A stretch of DNA of 35,985 nt from assembly GCA_002480495.1 (NCBI GenBank), contig DLCG01000017.1, positions 271,597 through 307,581 on the forward strand. The letters are read 5' to 3'. The DNA is from Rhodobiaceae bacterium UBA7804. GTDB lineage: Bacteria; Pseudomonadota; Alphaproteobacteria; Parvibaculales; Parvibaculaceae. The translations under genes and the position numbers were made by a program. Under the pieces are notes generated by a model that did not search any database, was not told the origin of the DNA, and worked only from the letters and a program-made list of their open reading frames with translations. Of the stretch, positions 27,701 through 33,659 are shown in pieces; within the stretch, counting starts at the first letter, position 1; each line of letters opens with the position of its first letter.

Positions 27701-27952
27701 CTTGCTCATGATGTCGGGTCCATTTGCCTTCGCCGCCGCCTGGTCCGGTGTCCGAAGGGCCGTTTCATCGGAGAGGAAGTCGTTGGGCGTCACTTGACCG
27801 CCGGTGGCCTTGTAGATCGCATCGAGCGTCTGCCATTCGGGGCGGCGCTGGCCGTTCATGCAGCGCGTGACCGTGGAAACGGACACGCCAAGCTGTTCGG
27901 CAAAGGCGCTTGCCGTGAGATTATTGGATTCGAGCCAGTCGGTAAGCTTCAT
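24761..27952 (-). CDS. sucA: HTH-2-oxoglutarate dehydrogenase E1 fusion
   Basis: The E1 part decarboxylates 2-oxoglutarate with thiamine diphosphate and loads the succinyl group on SucB. Residues from 82 on begin MSKNGENDRLERTSFLYGAN, a normal SucA start, and continue with the E1 landmarks FGMAHRGRLNVL, the cofactor segment IHGDAAFAGQGIVAE, EAQFGDFANGAQVVID and LPHGYEGQGPEHSSARLE; 982 residues match SucA. In the same frame, with no stop, residues 1-81 form a Cro/XRE-type helix-turn-helix: helix 2 is about Ala16-Leu21, the turn is at Gly22, and the recognition helix is about Val25-Met32, with TGGQVTPNDF after it. Residues 61-81 look like a flexible linker. The total is 1063 residues. ATG 27952 has no Shine-Dalgarno sequence, nor does ATG 27709 have a convincing one. 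Two inverted repeats lie just upstream. Translation from the HTH start must give the fusion; a second start at 27709 giving plain SucA is possible. Confidence 0.93.
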   Translation of the reverse strand: MKLTDWLESNNLTASAFAEQLGVSVSTVTRCMNGQRRPEWQTLDAIYKATGGQVTPNDFLSDETALRTPDQAAAKANGPDIMSKNGENDRLERTSFLYGANAPFVEELYARYQDNPSSVDGEWRTFFEGLGDAPEDVLKEAKGASWKRADWPVPMNGELVSALDGNWSSAMAEAGKMKERLAERRPAASEDEIRAATLDSVRALMMIRAYRIRGHLDADIDPLALRPKSQHPELQPESYGFGPDDLDRPIFIDNVLGLETATVREMLDILRRTYCGTLAVEFMHIGDPEEKAWIQERIEGPDKEIAFTDMGRSAILDKLIAAEGFEKFCGVKYVGTKRFGLDGAEAIIPALEQVIKRGGALGVKEIVFGMAHRGRLNVLTNVMSKPFRAVFHEFKGGSSTPEDVDGSGDVKYHLGASSDREFDGNKVHLSLTANPSHLEIVDPVVLGKARAKQDQHHDRQRGTVIPLLIHGDAAFAGQGIVAECLGLSDLKGHRTGGSIHFIVNNQIGFTTSPINSRSSPYPSDVAKMVQAPIFHVNGDDPEAVVHAAKIATEFRQRFNKPVVIDMFCYRRFGHNEGDDPSMTQPLMYEKIKDHPTTLQIYSQRLVEAGLMSAEEVEERVAAFRAQLEEDFEAVATFRPNKADWLDGRWSGLSKAEGEARRGETAVEIDKLKRIGLKITEVPEGFHVHKTVQRFLDNRRKSIETGENIDWSTAEALAFGSLVEEGIKVRLSGQDSERGTFVQRHSVLNDQKTEDKYVPLNNISENQAEYEVINSMLSEAAVLGFEYGYSLAEPNALVLWEAQFGDFANGAQVVIDQFISSGERKWLRMSGLVMLLPHGYEGQGPEHSSARLERYLQLCAEDNMQVANCTTPMNYFHILRRQMHRNFRKPLILMTPKSLLRHKRAVSNIKEFGPGSSFHRVLWDDAEILPNQKIKLVPDKEMKRVVLCSGKVYYDLYEERERRGITDVYLMRVEQLYPFPAKSLMTELARFPDAEFVWCQEEPKNMGAWSFMEPNIEWVLDHLGTRYRRASYAGRPASAATATGLMSKHNQELNQLLSEALRID

Positions 27953-27959
27953 AAGAGGA

Positions 27960-27978
27960 AATTGCCATAGAGGCAATT
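27960..27978. promoter_or_regulatory. Operator-like inverted repeat A before sucA
   Basis: AATTGCC and GGCAATT form a perfect seven-base inverted repeat around a five-base spacer (ATAGA). It begins eight bases upstream of the fused sucA ATG at 27952, a position where bound protein would block transcription or translation initiation. Its form suits a dimeric Cro-type helix-turn-helix, and the gene it precedes encodes such a domain, so autoregulation is the natural guess. Confidence 0.7.
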
Positions 27979-27981
27979 GTC

Positions 27982-27987
27982 CGTCAA
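27982..27987 (-). promoter_or_regulatory. Possible -35 element of the sucA promoter
   Basis: TTGACG reads leftward between the two inverted repeats. At 17 bases the matching -10 hexamer is only CAATTT, a poor fit, but a start there would place the RNA 5' end at or near the ATG, which would go with the missing Shine-Dalgarno sequence. Weak evidence. Confidence 0.25.
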
Positions 27988-27995
27988 ACAGGTTT

Positions 27996-28008
27996 TGCCA
28001 CAAAGGCA
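27996..28008. promoter_or_regulatory. Operator-like inverted repeat B before sucA
   Basis: TGCC and GGCA flank a five-base spacer (ACAAA), the same core and spacing as repeat A, with looser matches outside. The two centres are 33 bases apart, close to three helical turns, so proteins bound at both would lie on about the same face of the DNA. The shared TGCC-N5-GGCA core makes chance less likely than for either site alone. Confidence 0.6.
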
Positions 28009-28150
28009 CATTTTGGAACACCCCCAGAAACGGGCCCAAATCATGTGCCTACCTGCAGGATATAGGAGCTTCGCGACAAAATAACATTAACGAAGCCGTG
28101 AGCAGACCGAAAAAGACCATTCTCGGCAGGAAGAGCCTACAAAAGCAAAG

Positions 28151-28178
28151 CGGGGCCCCCGGAATATCGGGAGCCCCG
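28151..28178 (-). terminator. Terminator after sucD
   Basis: CGGGGC plus CCCG pairs with CGGG plus GCCCCG with small internal irregularities, about 30 bases after the sucD stop. On the minus strand it is followed by CTTTGCTTTTG, a T-rich tail. It probably ends the sucCD transcript, so that sucA needs its own promoter in the remaining 170 bases. Confidence 0.65.
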
Positions 28179-28207
28179 CCCTTGAAGATCGTCAGACCCC
28201 TATTGCG

Positions 28208-29083
28208 TTACTTGCCAAGCACTTCGACAAGCGTCGTTCCAAGGGCAGAAGGCGACTTCGCGACCGTGATGCCCGCCGAACGCATGGCCTCCATCTTGTC
28301 TTCCGCACCGCCCTTGCCGCCCGAGATGATGGCGCCCGCATGGCCCATGCGGCGGCCGGGAGGGGCCGTGACGCCGGCAATGAAGCCGACAACCGGCTTC
28401 TTCACCTTGGAGGCTTTCAGGAACTCGGCAGCATCCTCTTCGGCGGAGCCGCCGATTTCGCCGATCATGATGATCGAATGCGTATCGGGATCGCCGAGGA
28501 ACATGTCGAGGCAATCGATGAAGTTCGTGCCGTTGACGGGATCGCCGCCAATGCCGATGCAGGTGGACTGACCGAGACCGGCCGCCGTCGTCTGGGCCAC
28601 CGCTTCATAGGTAAGCGTCCCGGAACGCGAAACGATACCGACGGAGCCCGGCTTGTGGATATGGCCCGGCATGATGCCGATCTTGCACTGGCCCGGCGTG
28701 ATCACACCCGGGCAGTTAGGACCGACGAGACGCGTCTTCGAGCCCGAAAGAGCGCGCTTCACCTTGACCATATCGAGAACGGGAATGCCCTCGGTGATGC
28801 AGACGGCAAGCTCGATGCCCGCGTCAATTGCTTCCAGGATCGCATCCGCCGCGAAGGGTGGCGGCACATAGATCGCAGACGCCGTCGCGCCGGTCTTCTC
28901 AACCGCTTCCGCGACCGTGTTGAAAACGGGCAAGTCGAGATGCTTCGTGCCGCCTTTGCCAGGGCTTACGCCGCCGACCATCTTCGTGCCATAGGCAATC
29001 GCCTGTTCTGAATGGAACGTGCCCTGATTGCCGGTAAAGCCCTGACAGATGACCTTGGTGTTCTTGTCGACGAGAACGGACAT
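28208..29083 (-). CDS. sucD: Succinyl-CoA synthetase, alpha subunit
   Basis: SucD and SucC convert succinyl-CoA to succinate with formation of a nucleoside triphosphate, the substrate-level phosphorylation step of the TCA cycle. The 291-residue protein has the CoA-binding region VICQGFTGNQGTFHSEQAI and GVSPGKGGTKHLDLPVF, CITEGIPVLDM, and GPNCPGVITPGQCKIGIMPG. The phosphohistidine is in GRRMGHAGAIISGGKG. Its ATG shares one base with the sucC stop (TAATG), a sign of coupled translation of the two subunits. A terminator-like hairpin follows it. Confidence 0.97.
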   Translation of the reverse strand: MSVLVDKNTKVICQGFTGNQGTFHSEQAIAYGTKMVGGVSPGKGGTKHLDLPVFNTVAEAVEKTGATASAIYVPPPFAADAILEAIDAGIELAVCITEGIPVLDMVKVKRALSGSKTRLVGPNCPGVITPGQCKIGIMPGHIHKPGSVGIVSRSGTLTYEAVAQTTAAGLGQSTCIGIGGDPVNGTNFIDCLDMFLGDPDTHSIIMIGEIGGSAEEDAAEFLKASKVKKPVVGFIAGVTAPPGRRMGHAGAIISGGKGGAEDKMEAMRSAGITVAKSPSALGTTLVEVLGK

Positions 29084-30252
29084 TATGCGGCCTCCTTCAC
29101 GGCTTTGACGATCTTCTCGGCCGCATCGGCGAGGTTATCCGCGGAAATGATGGGCAGGCCCGATTCCGCCATGATCTTCTTGCCGAGGTCGACATTCGTG
29201 CCTTCGAGGCGGACGACGAGCGGCACGCCGAGCGAAACTTCCTTCGCCGCGGCAACAACGCCTTCCGCGATGATGTCGCAACGCATGATGCCGCCGAAGA
29301 TGTTGACGAGAATGCCCTCAACACTCGGATCGGAGAGAATGATCTTGAAAGCGGCCGTCACCTTTTCCTTCGTCGCGCCGCCGCCAACATCGAGGAAGTT
29401 CGCCGGCTCGGAGCCGTAAAGCTTGATGATATCCATCGTCGCCATGGCAAGGCCCGCGCCGTTCACCATGCAACCGATCTTGCCGTCGAGCTTGATGTAG
29501 TTGAGGTCGTACTTCGAAGCTTCGACTTCCGCCGGATCCTCTTCCGTAAGGTCGCGCAGCTCGACGATGTCCTTGTGACGATAGAGGGCGTTCGAGTCGA
29601 AATTCACCTTCGCGTCGAGACAGACGACGTCGCCCTCGCCCGTGACGACGAGCGGGTTGATCTCGAGCATGCTCATGTCTTCGGTGACGAAGGCCTTGTA
29701 GAGCTTGTCGATGAGAGCGACGCCCTGCTTCACCTGGTCGCCCTCGAGGCCGAGCGCGTAGGCCACCTTGCGGCCATGGAAACCGCTGATGCCCGAAGCC
29801 GGATCGACATCGAAGCTGAGAATCTTTTCAGGCGTCTTCGCCGCGACTTCCTCGATATCCATGCCGCCTTCGGTGGAGGCGATGAAGGAGATGCGCGAGG
29901 TCGCGCGATCGACAAGGACGGAGAGGTAAAGTTCACGCGCTATCGAGGAGCCTTCCTCGATATAGAGGCGATGCACTTCCTTGCCTTCGGGGCCCGTCTG
30001 ATGCGTGACGAGCGTCGAACCGAGAAGGCGCTTGGCCTCCTTCTCGACGTCCTCGACGGATTTCACCACCTTGACGCCGCCGGCCTTGCCGCGGCCGCCT
30101 GCATGGATCTGCGCCTTGACGACCCACACCGGACCGCCGAGTTCCCTGGCCTTCGCCACGGCTTCTTCGGGAGTGAAGGCCGCATGCCCGCGAGGCACCG
30201 GCACACCGTACTTCGCGAGTACGGCCTTGGCCTGGTATTCGTGAATATTCAT
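29083..30252 (-). CDS. sucC: Succinyl-CoA synthetase, beta subunit
   Basis: SucC provides the ATP-grasp nucleotide site and the succinate site of the heterodimer. From ATG 30252 it has 389 residues and begins MNIHEYQAKAVLAKYGVPVP, the family start; the open frame beyond this to 30399 is not conserved. The ATP-grasp part includes VVKAQIHAGGRGKAGGVK and MLEINPLVVTGEGDVVCLDAK. The ligase domain has GKIGCMVNGAGLAMATMD, NFLDVGGGA and ILVNIFGGIMRCDIIAEG. GGACGG about seven bases upstream is a modest ribosome-binding site. A candidate promoter lies at 30338-30365. Confidence 0.97.
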   Translation of the reverse strand: MNIHEYQAKAVLAKYGVPVPRGHAAFTPEEAVAKARELGGPVWVVKAQIHAGGRGKAGGVKVVKSVEDVEKEAKRLLGSTLVTHQTGPEGKEVHRLYIEEGSSIARELYLSVLVDRATSRISFIASTEGGMDIEEVAAKTPEKILSFDVDPASGISGFHGRKVAYALGLEGDQVKQGVALIDKLYKAFVTEDMSMLEINPLVVTGEGDVVCLDAKVNFDSNALYRHKDIVELRDLTEEDPAEVEASKYDLNYIKLDGKIGCMVNGAGLAMATMDIIKLYGSEPANFLDVGGGATKEKVTAAFKIILSDPSVEGILVNIFGGIMRCDIIAEGVVAAAKEVSLGVPLVVRLEGTNVDLGKKIMAESGLPIISADNLADAAEKIVKAVKEAA

Positions 30253-30337
30253 GAAAAACCGTCCGGCTGGAGAGCGGCGCGGGAACCCGCACCGCCAAAG
30301 GAAAAGATGGCCCGATAGGTATGTCGGATGGCTCGGA

Positions 30338-30365
30338 GTTATACCACCCGAGCGGGCGGGCGCAA
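30338..30365 (-). promoter_or_regulatory. Candidate promoter of sucCD
   Basis: On the minus strand TTGCGC (30365-30360) and TATAAC (30343-30338) are 16 bases apart. The -10 matches at five of six positions; the -35 is weak. This would give a leader of about 80 bases before sucC. It lies downstream of the hairpins after the MBL gene, in the right place for a separate transcript. Confidence 0.4.
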
Positions 30366-30425
30366 CCGGCAGATAGCGACCGGAAGGCCCGCGCGGCATG
30401 CAGCCGGCTTACAGAAAATTCAGTT

Positions 30426-30471
30426 GCCGCAGCGCTTCCCGCGCTGCGGCGTCTGGTGACGCAACGTCACC
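30426..30471 (-). terminator. Two tandem hairpins at the end of the MBL gene
   Basis: Read leftward, the first hairpin (30471-30455) pairs seven bases, GGTGACG with CGTCACC, and includes the stop codon of the MBL gene. The second (30450-30426) pairs ten bases, GCCGCAGCGC with GCGCTGCGGC, around a five-base loop and is followed after six bases by TTTT. The second is a likely terminator. The first may protect the RNA end or affect termination at the stop codon. Confidence 0.6.
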
Positions 30472-31543
30472 GGAGATCGTGTTCGACAATCTTCTCCGAG
30501 TCGGCCGGAAGCTCAAGATAGAGCCCGTCATAGCCAAGCGTGACCCCGTCGCTGCGGACATCCGACACGCCTCGCAGGAAGACGCGCTCGGCAATGGCGT
30601 TCGGCAGCCTGGGCACGATATGGGTATAGACGAGGAGCTTCGCCCCGGCTTCATTCGCGATCTCGGCAGCCTGAACCGGTGTGGCGTGGTAGTCGGGAAT
30701 ATCGTGCATGACCTTGGCGCGGCGATCCCCCCTGAGCTCGAGCCCCTCCTCCAGCATATGAACCATGTGGTCGGCCAGCGCCTCGTGGATCAGCACGTCT
30801 ACGTCCTTGCCGAACCTCGCGACATTCCCGTCCTTCTTCGTGTCACCACTGAAGACGACCGAGCGGCCCTTGTAGTCGATCCGGTAACCGTAAGCCGGGT
30901 CCACCGGCTCATGGCTGACACGGAACGCCGTTACCTTCACGCCTCCCTCGTCATAGACCGTGACTGAACTGTCGCGGCTGGGCACATCGACCACAATGGG
31001 AAGATAGGCGGCACCCTCCTCCGAGAAGAATTCCGGCCCGTGATGGGCGATGCGGTAGCCGTCGTCGAGCGAATAGGCGAGATCGAAACCCTTCGCCACC
31101 GTCTCGACCCCCGGCGGACCGTAAAGGGCCAGCGCGTCGCGGCGCCCAGCCGCCCAGCTGTTGAGCGCGATATCGGGAATGCCGCTGATGTGGTCCGAGT
31201 GGAAATGGGTAAGGAGGATACCCGTCAGCCCGCCGACGGGAAGCTGGAAGCGGGCGAGCCTGTCCCACCCGCCAAGACCGGAATCGATCATGAAGACCTT
31301 GCCGCCTGCATAGACAATGGCGCAGGACTGGGCGCGCTCTGGATCTGGCATGGGCGAACCCGTGCCGCAGAGCACGACATGAAGTGCGTCCTCGTCGAGC
31401 ACATCCACATTGCCGCCGACATTGGCGGCCACGACGCGCCGCATGAGCGCATCCTGAGCAGCGGGCGAGAACCAGACCACGCCGAAACCGATCGCGGCTA
31501 CTGTTACAAGCAGGCCGATACCTGCCGCCACCAAGCGCACCAT
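30467..31543 (-). CDS. Membrane-anchored MBL-fold metallo-hydrolase (RNase Z/arylsulfatase-like)
   Basis: The 358-residue protein has an N-terminal transmembrane helix or signal anchor (about 4-25) and a metallo-beta-lactamase fold. The metal motif THFHSDH contains His113, His115, Asp117 and His118. VVLCGTGSPMPDPERAQS near residue 56, SGDTKKDG and YTHIVPR are typical of the branch related to RNase Z and the AtsA arylsulfatase. The anchor suggests action outside the cytoplasm, so tRNA processing is unlikely; the substrate is unknown. ATG 31543 was chosen because GGGAGG lies seven bases upstream; the first ATG is six codons earlier. It lies between mdh and sucCD but is flanked by hairpins, so it seems to be its own unit. 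Confidence 0.87.
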   Translation of the reverse strand: MVRLVAAGIGLLVTVAAIGFGVVWFSPAAQDALMRRVVAANVGGNVDVLDEDALHVVLCGTGSPMPDPERAQSCAIVYAGGKVFMIDSGLGGWDRLARFQLPVGGLTGILLTHFHSDHISGIPDIALNSWAAGRRDALALYGPPGVETVAKGFDLAYSLDDGYRIAHHGPEFFSEEGAAYLPIVVDVPSRDSSVTVYDEGGVKVTAFRVSHEPVDPAYGYRIDYKGRSVVFSGDTKKDGNVARFGKDVDVLIHEALADHMVHMLEEGLELRGDRRAKVMHDIPDYHATPVQAAEIANEAGAKLLVYTHIVPRLPNAIAERVFLRGVSDVRSDGVTLGYDGLYLELPADSEKIVEHDLR

Positions 31544-31636
31544 TCGAAAACCTCCCTGCAAACCCGTCTAATGAGAAACATTAAATAAGCGCTCCGCGCG
31601 CGGCAGACAAGTCATATTGACACTGAAAATGCCAAT

Positions 31637-31664
31637 AAAAAAGGGCAGACCTCTCGGTCTGCCC
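31637..31664 (-). terminator. Rho-independent terminator after mdh
   Basis: GGGCAGAC (31643-31650) and GTCTGCCC (31657-31664) pair perfectly around a six-base loop. On the minus strand the stem is followed directly by TTTTTT (31642-31637) and ATT. It lies 23 bases after the mdh stop. This is the clearest terminator in the window. Confidence 0.92.
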
Positions 31665-31687
31665 TCAATCCTCCGGAAGAACCCGGA

Positions 31688-32707
31688 TTATTTCTTCCTG
31701 GCGGAGGCCTTCGCCTTGGGGGCCTTGCCCTTTGCAGGCTTTCCAGAGGCAACGGCCGGCTCGATCTTCTTGCAGGCGTCGACAAGGCCCTTCACGGCGT
31801 TGACCGACCCCATGAACTGCTTCTTTTCGGAAGCATTGAGGTCGATCTCGACGATGCGCTCGACACCGCCCGCGCCAATGACGACCGGCACGCCCACATA
31901 CATATCCTTCACGCCGAACTCGCCATTGAGATAGGCGGCGCAGGGAAGAACGCGCTTCTTGTCCTTGAGATAGGCCTCGGCCATCTCAATCGCCGAGGTG
32001 GCGGGGGCGTAATAGGCCGAACCCGTCTTGAGCAGGCCAACGATCTCGGCACCGCCATCGCGGGTGCGCTGGATGATCTTGTCGAGCTTCTCCTTTGTGG
32101 TCCAACCCATCTTCACGAGGTCGGGAAGGGGAATGCCGGCAACGGTGGAGTAGCGTGCGAGAGGCACCATCGTGTCGCCATGGCCGCCCAGCACGAAGGC
32201 CGTCACGTCTTCGACCGACACGTTGAACTCGTCCGCCAGGAAATAGCTGAAGCGCGCGCTGTCGAGCACGCCTGCCATGCCGACAACCTTGTTGTGCGGC
32301 AGGCCGGAGAACTGGCGCAGCGCCCAGACCATGGCGTCGAGCGGGTTGGTGATGCAGATGACGAAGGCATTAGGCGCGTATTTCGCGATGCCCTCGCCCA
32401 CCTGCGACATGACCTTGAGGTTGATGCCGAGCAGGTCGTCACGGCTCATGCCGGGCTTGCGCGGCACACCGGCGGTGACGATCACGACGTCGGCACCCTT
32501 GATGTCCTTGTAGCTGTTGGTACCGGAGAGGGCGGCGTTATAGCCCTCGACCGGGCCTGACTGCGCGAGATCGAGCGCCTTGCCCTGGGGCAGGCCTTCC
32601 GCGATATCGAAGATGACGACGTCGCCGAGTTCCTTGAGAGCGGCGAGGTGGGCCAGCGTGCCGCCGATCTGGCCGCCGCCGATGAGAGCGATTTTCTTGC
32701 GCGCCAT
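31688..32707 (-). CDS. mdh: Malate dehydrogenase with basic C-terminal tail
   Basis: Mdh oxidises malate to oxaloacetate with NAD in the TCA cycle. It is of the lactate-dehydrogenase-like type common in alphaproteobacteria. Visible are the NAD-binding GGGQIGG (10-16), the substrate loop VPRKPGMSRDDL with Arg83 and Arg89, TNPLDAMVWAL, Arg152 in LDSARFSYFL, and the catalytic His176 in GGHGDTMVPL. Relatives end at about residue 320 near CKKIEPAVA. Here 19 more residues follow, nearly all Lys, Ala, Gly, Pro, Ser or Arg. The ATG has GGAGG ten bases upstream, and a strong terminator follows, so it is probably transcribed alone. Confidence 0.97.
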   Translation of the reverse strand: MARKKIALIGGGQIGGTLAHLAALKELGDVVIFDIAEGLPQGKALDLAQSGPVEGYNAALSGTNSYKDIKGADVVIVTAGVPRKPGMSRDDLLGINLKVMSQVGEGIAKYAPNAFVICITNPLDAMVWALRQFSGLPHNKVVGMAGVLDSARFSYFLADEFNVSVEDVTAFVLGGHGDTMVPLARYSTVAGIPLPDLVKMGWTTKEKLDKIIQRTRDGGAEIVGLLKTGSAYYAPATSAIEMAEAYLKDKKRVLPCAAYLNGEFGVKDMYVGVPVVIGAGGVERIVEIDLNASEKKQFMGSVNAVKGLVDACKKIEPAVASGKPAKGKAPKAKASARKK

Positions 32708-33013
32708 GGTTTGAAAGCCTCCGATATGCGTGCGCCGTGGTTAATCTGGCAGCCTAGTAGCGTGAATCCGCGCGCTCCGCAACGGAGGCGCTGAAAAGGC
32801 CTTATTTTGCGAGGTCCGGATCTTAACCAAGAAAACCGTCTCGCATTGACACAGAAGCCCGCGAAACCCCATGATTTTTACTTGACGTAAAGGTTGACCC
32901 GCGATGCTGAGGGGTATGCAGCGCGGGCGGGCGCGGGATCCGGGGGGATTCGCGCCAGGTTCCGGCTGACGTGACTTTTCACTCTCCGGAACCGATTGGT
33001 TGGGGGCGTGCGT
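32708..33013. other. Divergent intergenic region between mdh and the lipoprotein gene
   Basis: This 306-base stretch separates two divergent genes and should hold both promoters. For the plus strand, TTGACA (32846-32851) with CATGAT (32870-32875) at an 18-base spacing is the best candidate, giving a leader of about 130 bases. Two more TTGAC sequences occur at about 32883 and 32895 without good -10 partners. For mdh I see only the ribosome-binding site. I see no hairpin, repeat or small gene that stands out. Confidence 0.45.
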
Positions 33014-33649
33014 ATGACGCAGACTATCCGTCACGGATTTTTCAAGGGAATTCCCGGCACTTTCCGCGCCGCGCTCCTTGGCGCGGGTCTGCTCGGACTA
33101 TCCGGCTGCGCGGCGCCCGCCATCGGCGCGCTCACCATCGGCGAGGTCCTCACCATTGCGGGCATCTCCTCCACCATCATGACGGGCCGCGATCTTGGCG
33201 AGCATGCACTCTCGGCGCTGACGGGCAAGGACTGCCGCTTCCTCGAAGCCGCGCTTCGCGAAGGCCGCTCCTTCTGCGAAGACAAGGGCTCCCTCGCCAC
33301 CAGGGACGATTTTGGCGGGCTCGTTGCCCTTTTCCGCAATGACGATGGCGACATCGAAGAGACGACCGTCGCCGCAGCCGATCTCGATCCGCTGGCGCTC
33401 GGTTTCGTGCCCGTGGACCGCCGCGCCGCTCATGAGTTCTCTATCGAAATCGCGCGCGAAACCTCGCGGCGGGAACCCAAACAGGCCGTCTCCTTCGGGA
33501 TGATGTCGGCGACCTTCGGTCAGTCATGGGACTATGAACTCGACATGACCCCGGACATCTCGGCCAGGAAATTCGCCGAAGCGCCGGCGAAAAAGCCCGT
33601 GACGAGCCTTGGCCTTCGTCCGGCCCACTCGCCTTATATGGGGCTCTGA
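33014..33649 (+). CDS. Putative lipoprotein of unknown function
   Basis: I do not recognise the family. The 211-residue protein has a basic N-terminus, a hydrophobic stretch, and a lipobox LSGC with Cys32 as the lipidation site, so it should be anchored in a membrane. After it comes a short apolar segment (GALTIGEVLTIAGISSTIMTG), then DCRFLEAALREGRSFCED with two Cys residues, and a hydrophilic C-terminal half. The segment between the mature N-terminus and the TGRDL sequence resembles other short alphaproteobacterial lipoproteins but gives no function. ATG 33014 follows a GGGGG stretch and was preferred to a non-ATG start at 32996. It is divergent from mdh and meets zapE tail to tail ten bases after its stop. 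Confidence 0.82.
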   Translation: MTQTIRHGFFKGIPGTFRAALLGAGLLGLSGCAAPAIGALTIGEVLTIAGISSTIMTGRDLGEHALSALTGKDCRFLEAALREGRSFCEDKGSLATRDDFGGLVALFRNDDGDIEETTVAAADLDPLALGFVPVDRRAAHEFSIEIARETSRREPKQAVSFGMMSATFGQSWDYELDMTPDISARKFAEAPAKKPVTSLGLRPAHSPYMGL

Positions 33650-33659
33650 CCGCGCGGGA

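Noticed and set aside
27953..28039. Extending sucA upstream to the ATG at 28039
   Set aside because: The added 29 residues would run through both inverted repeats and have no similarity to any domain; the HTH domain begins naturally at 27952.
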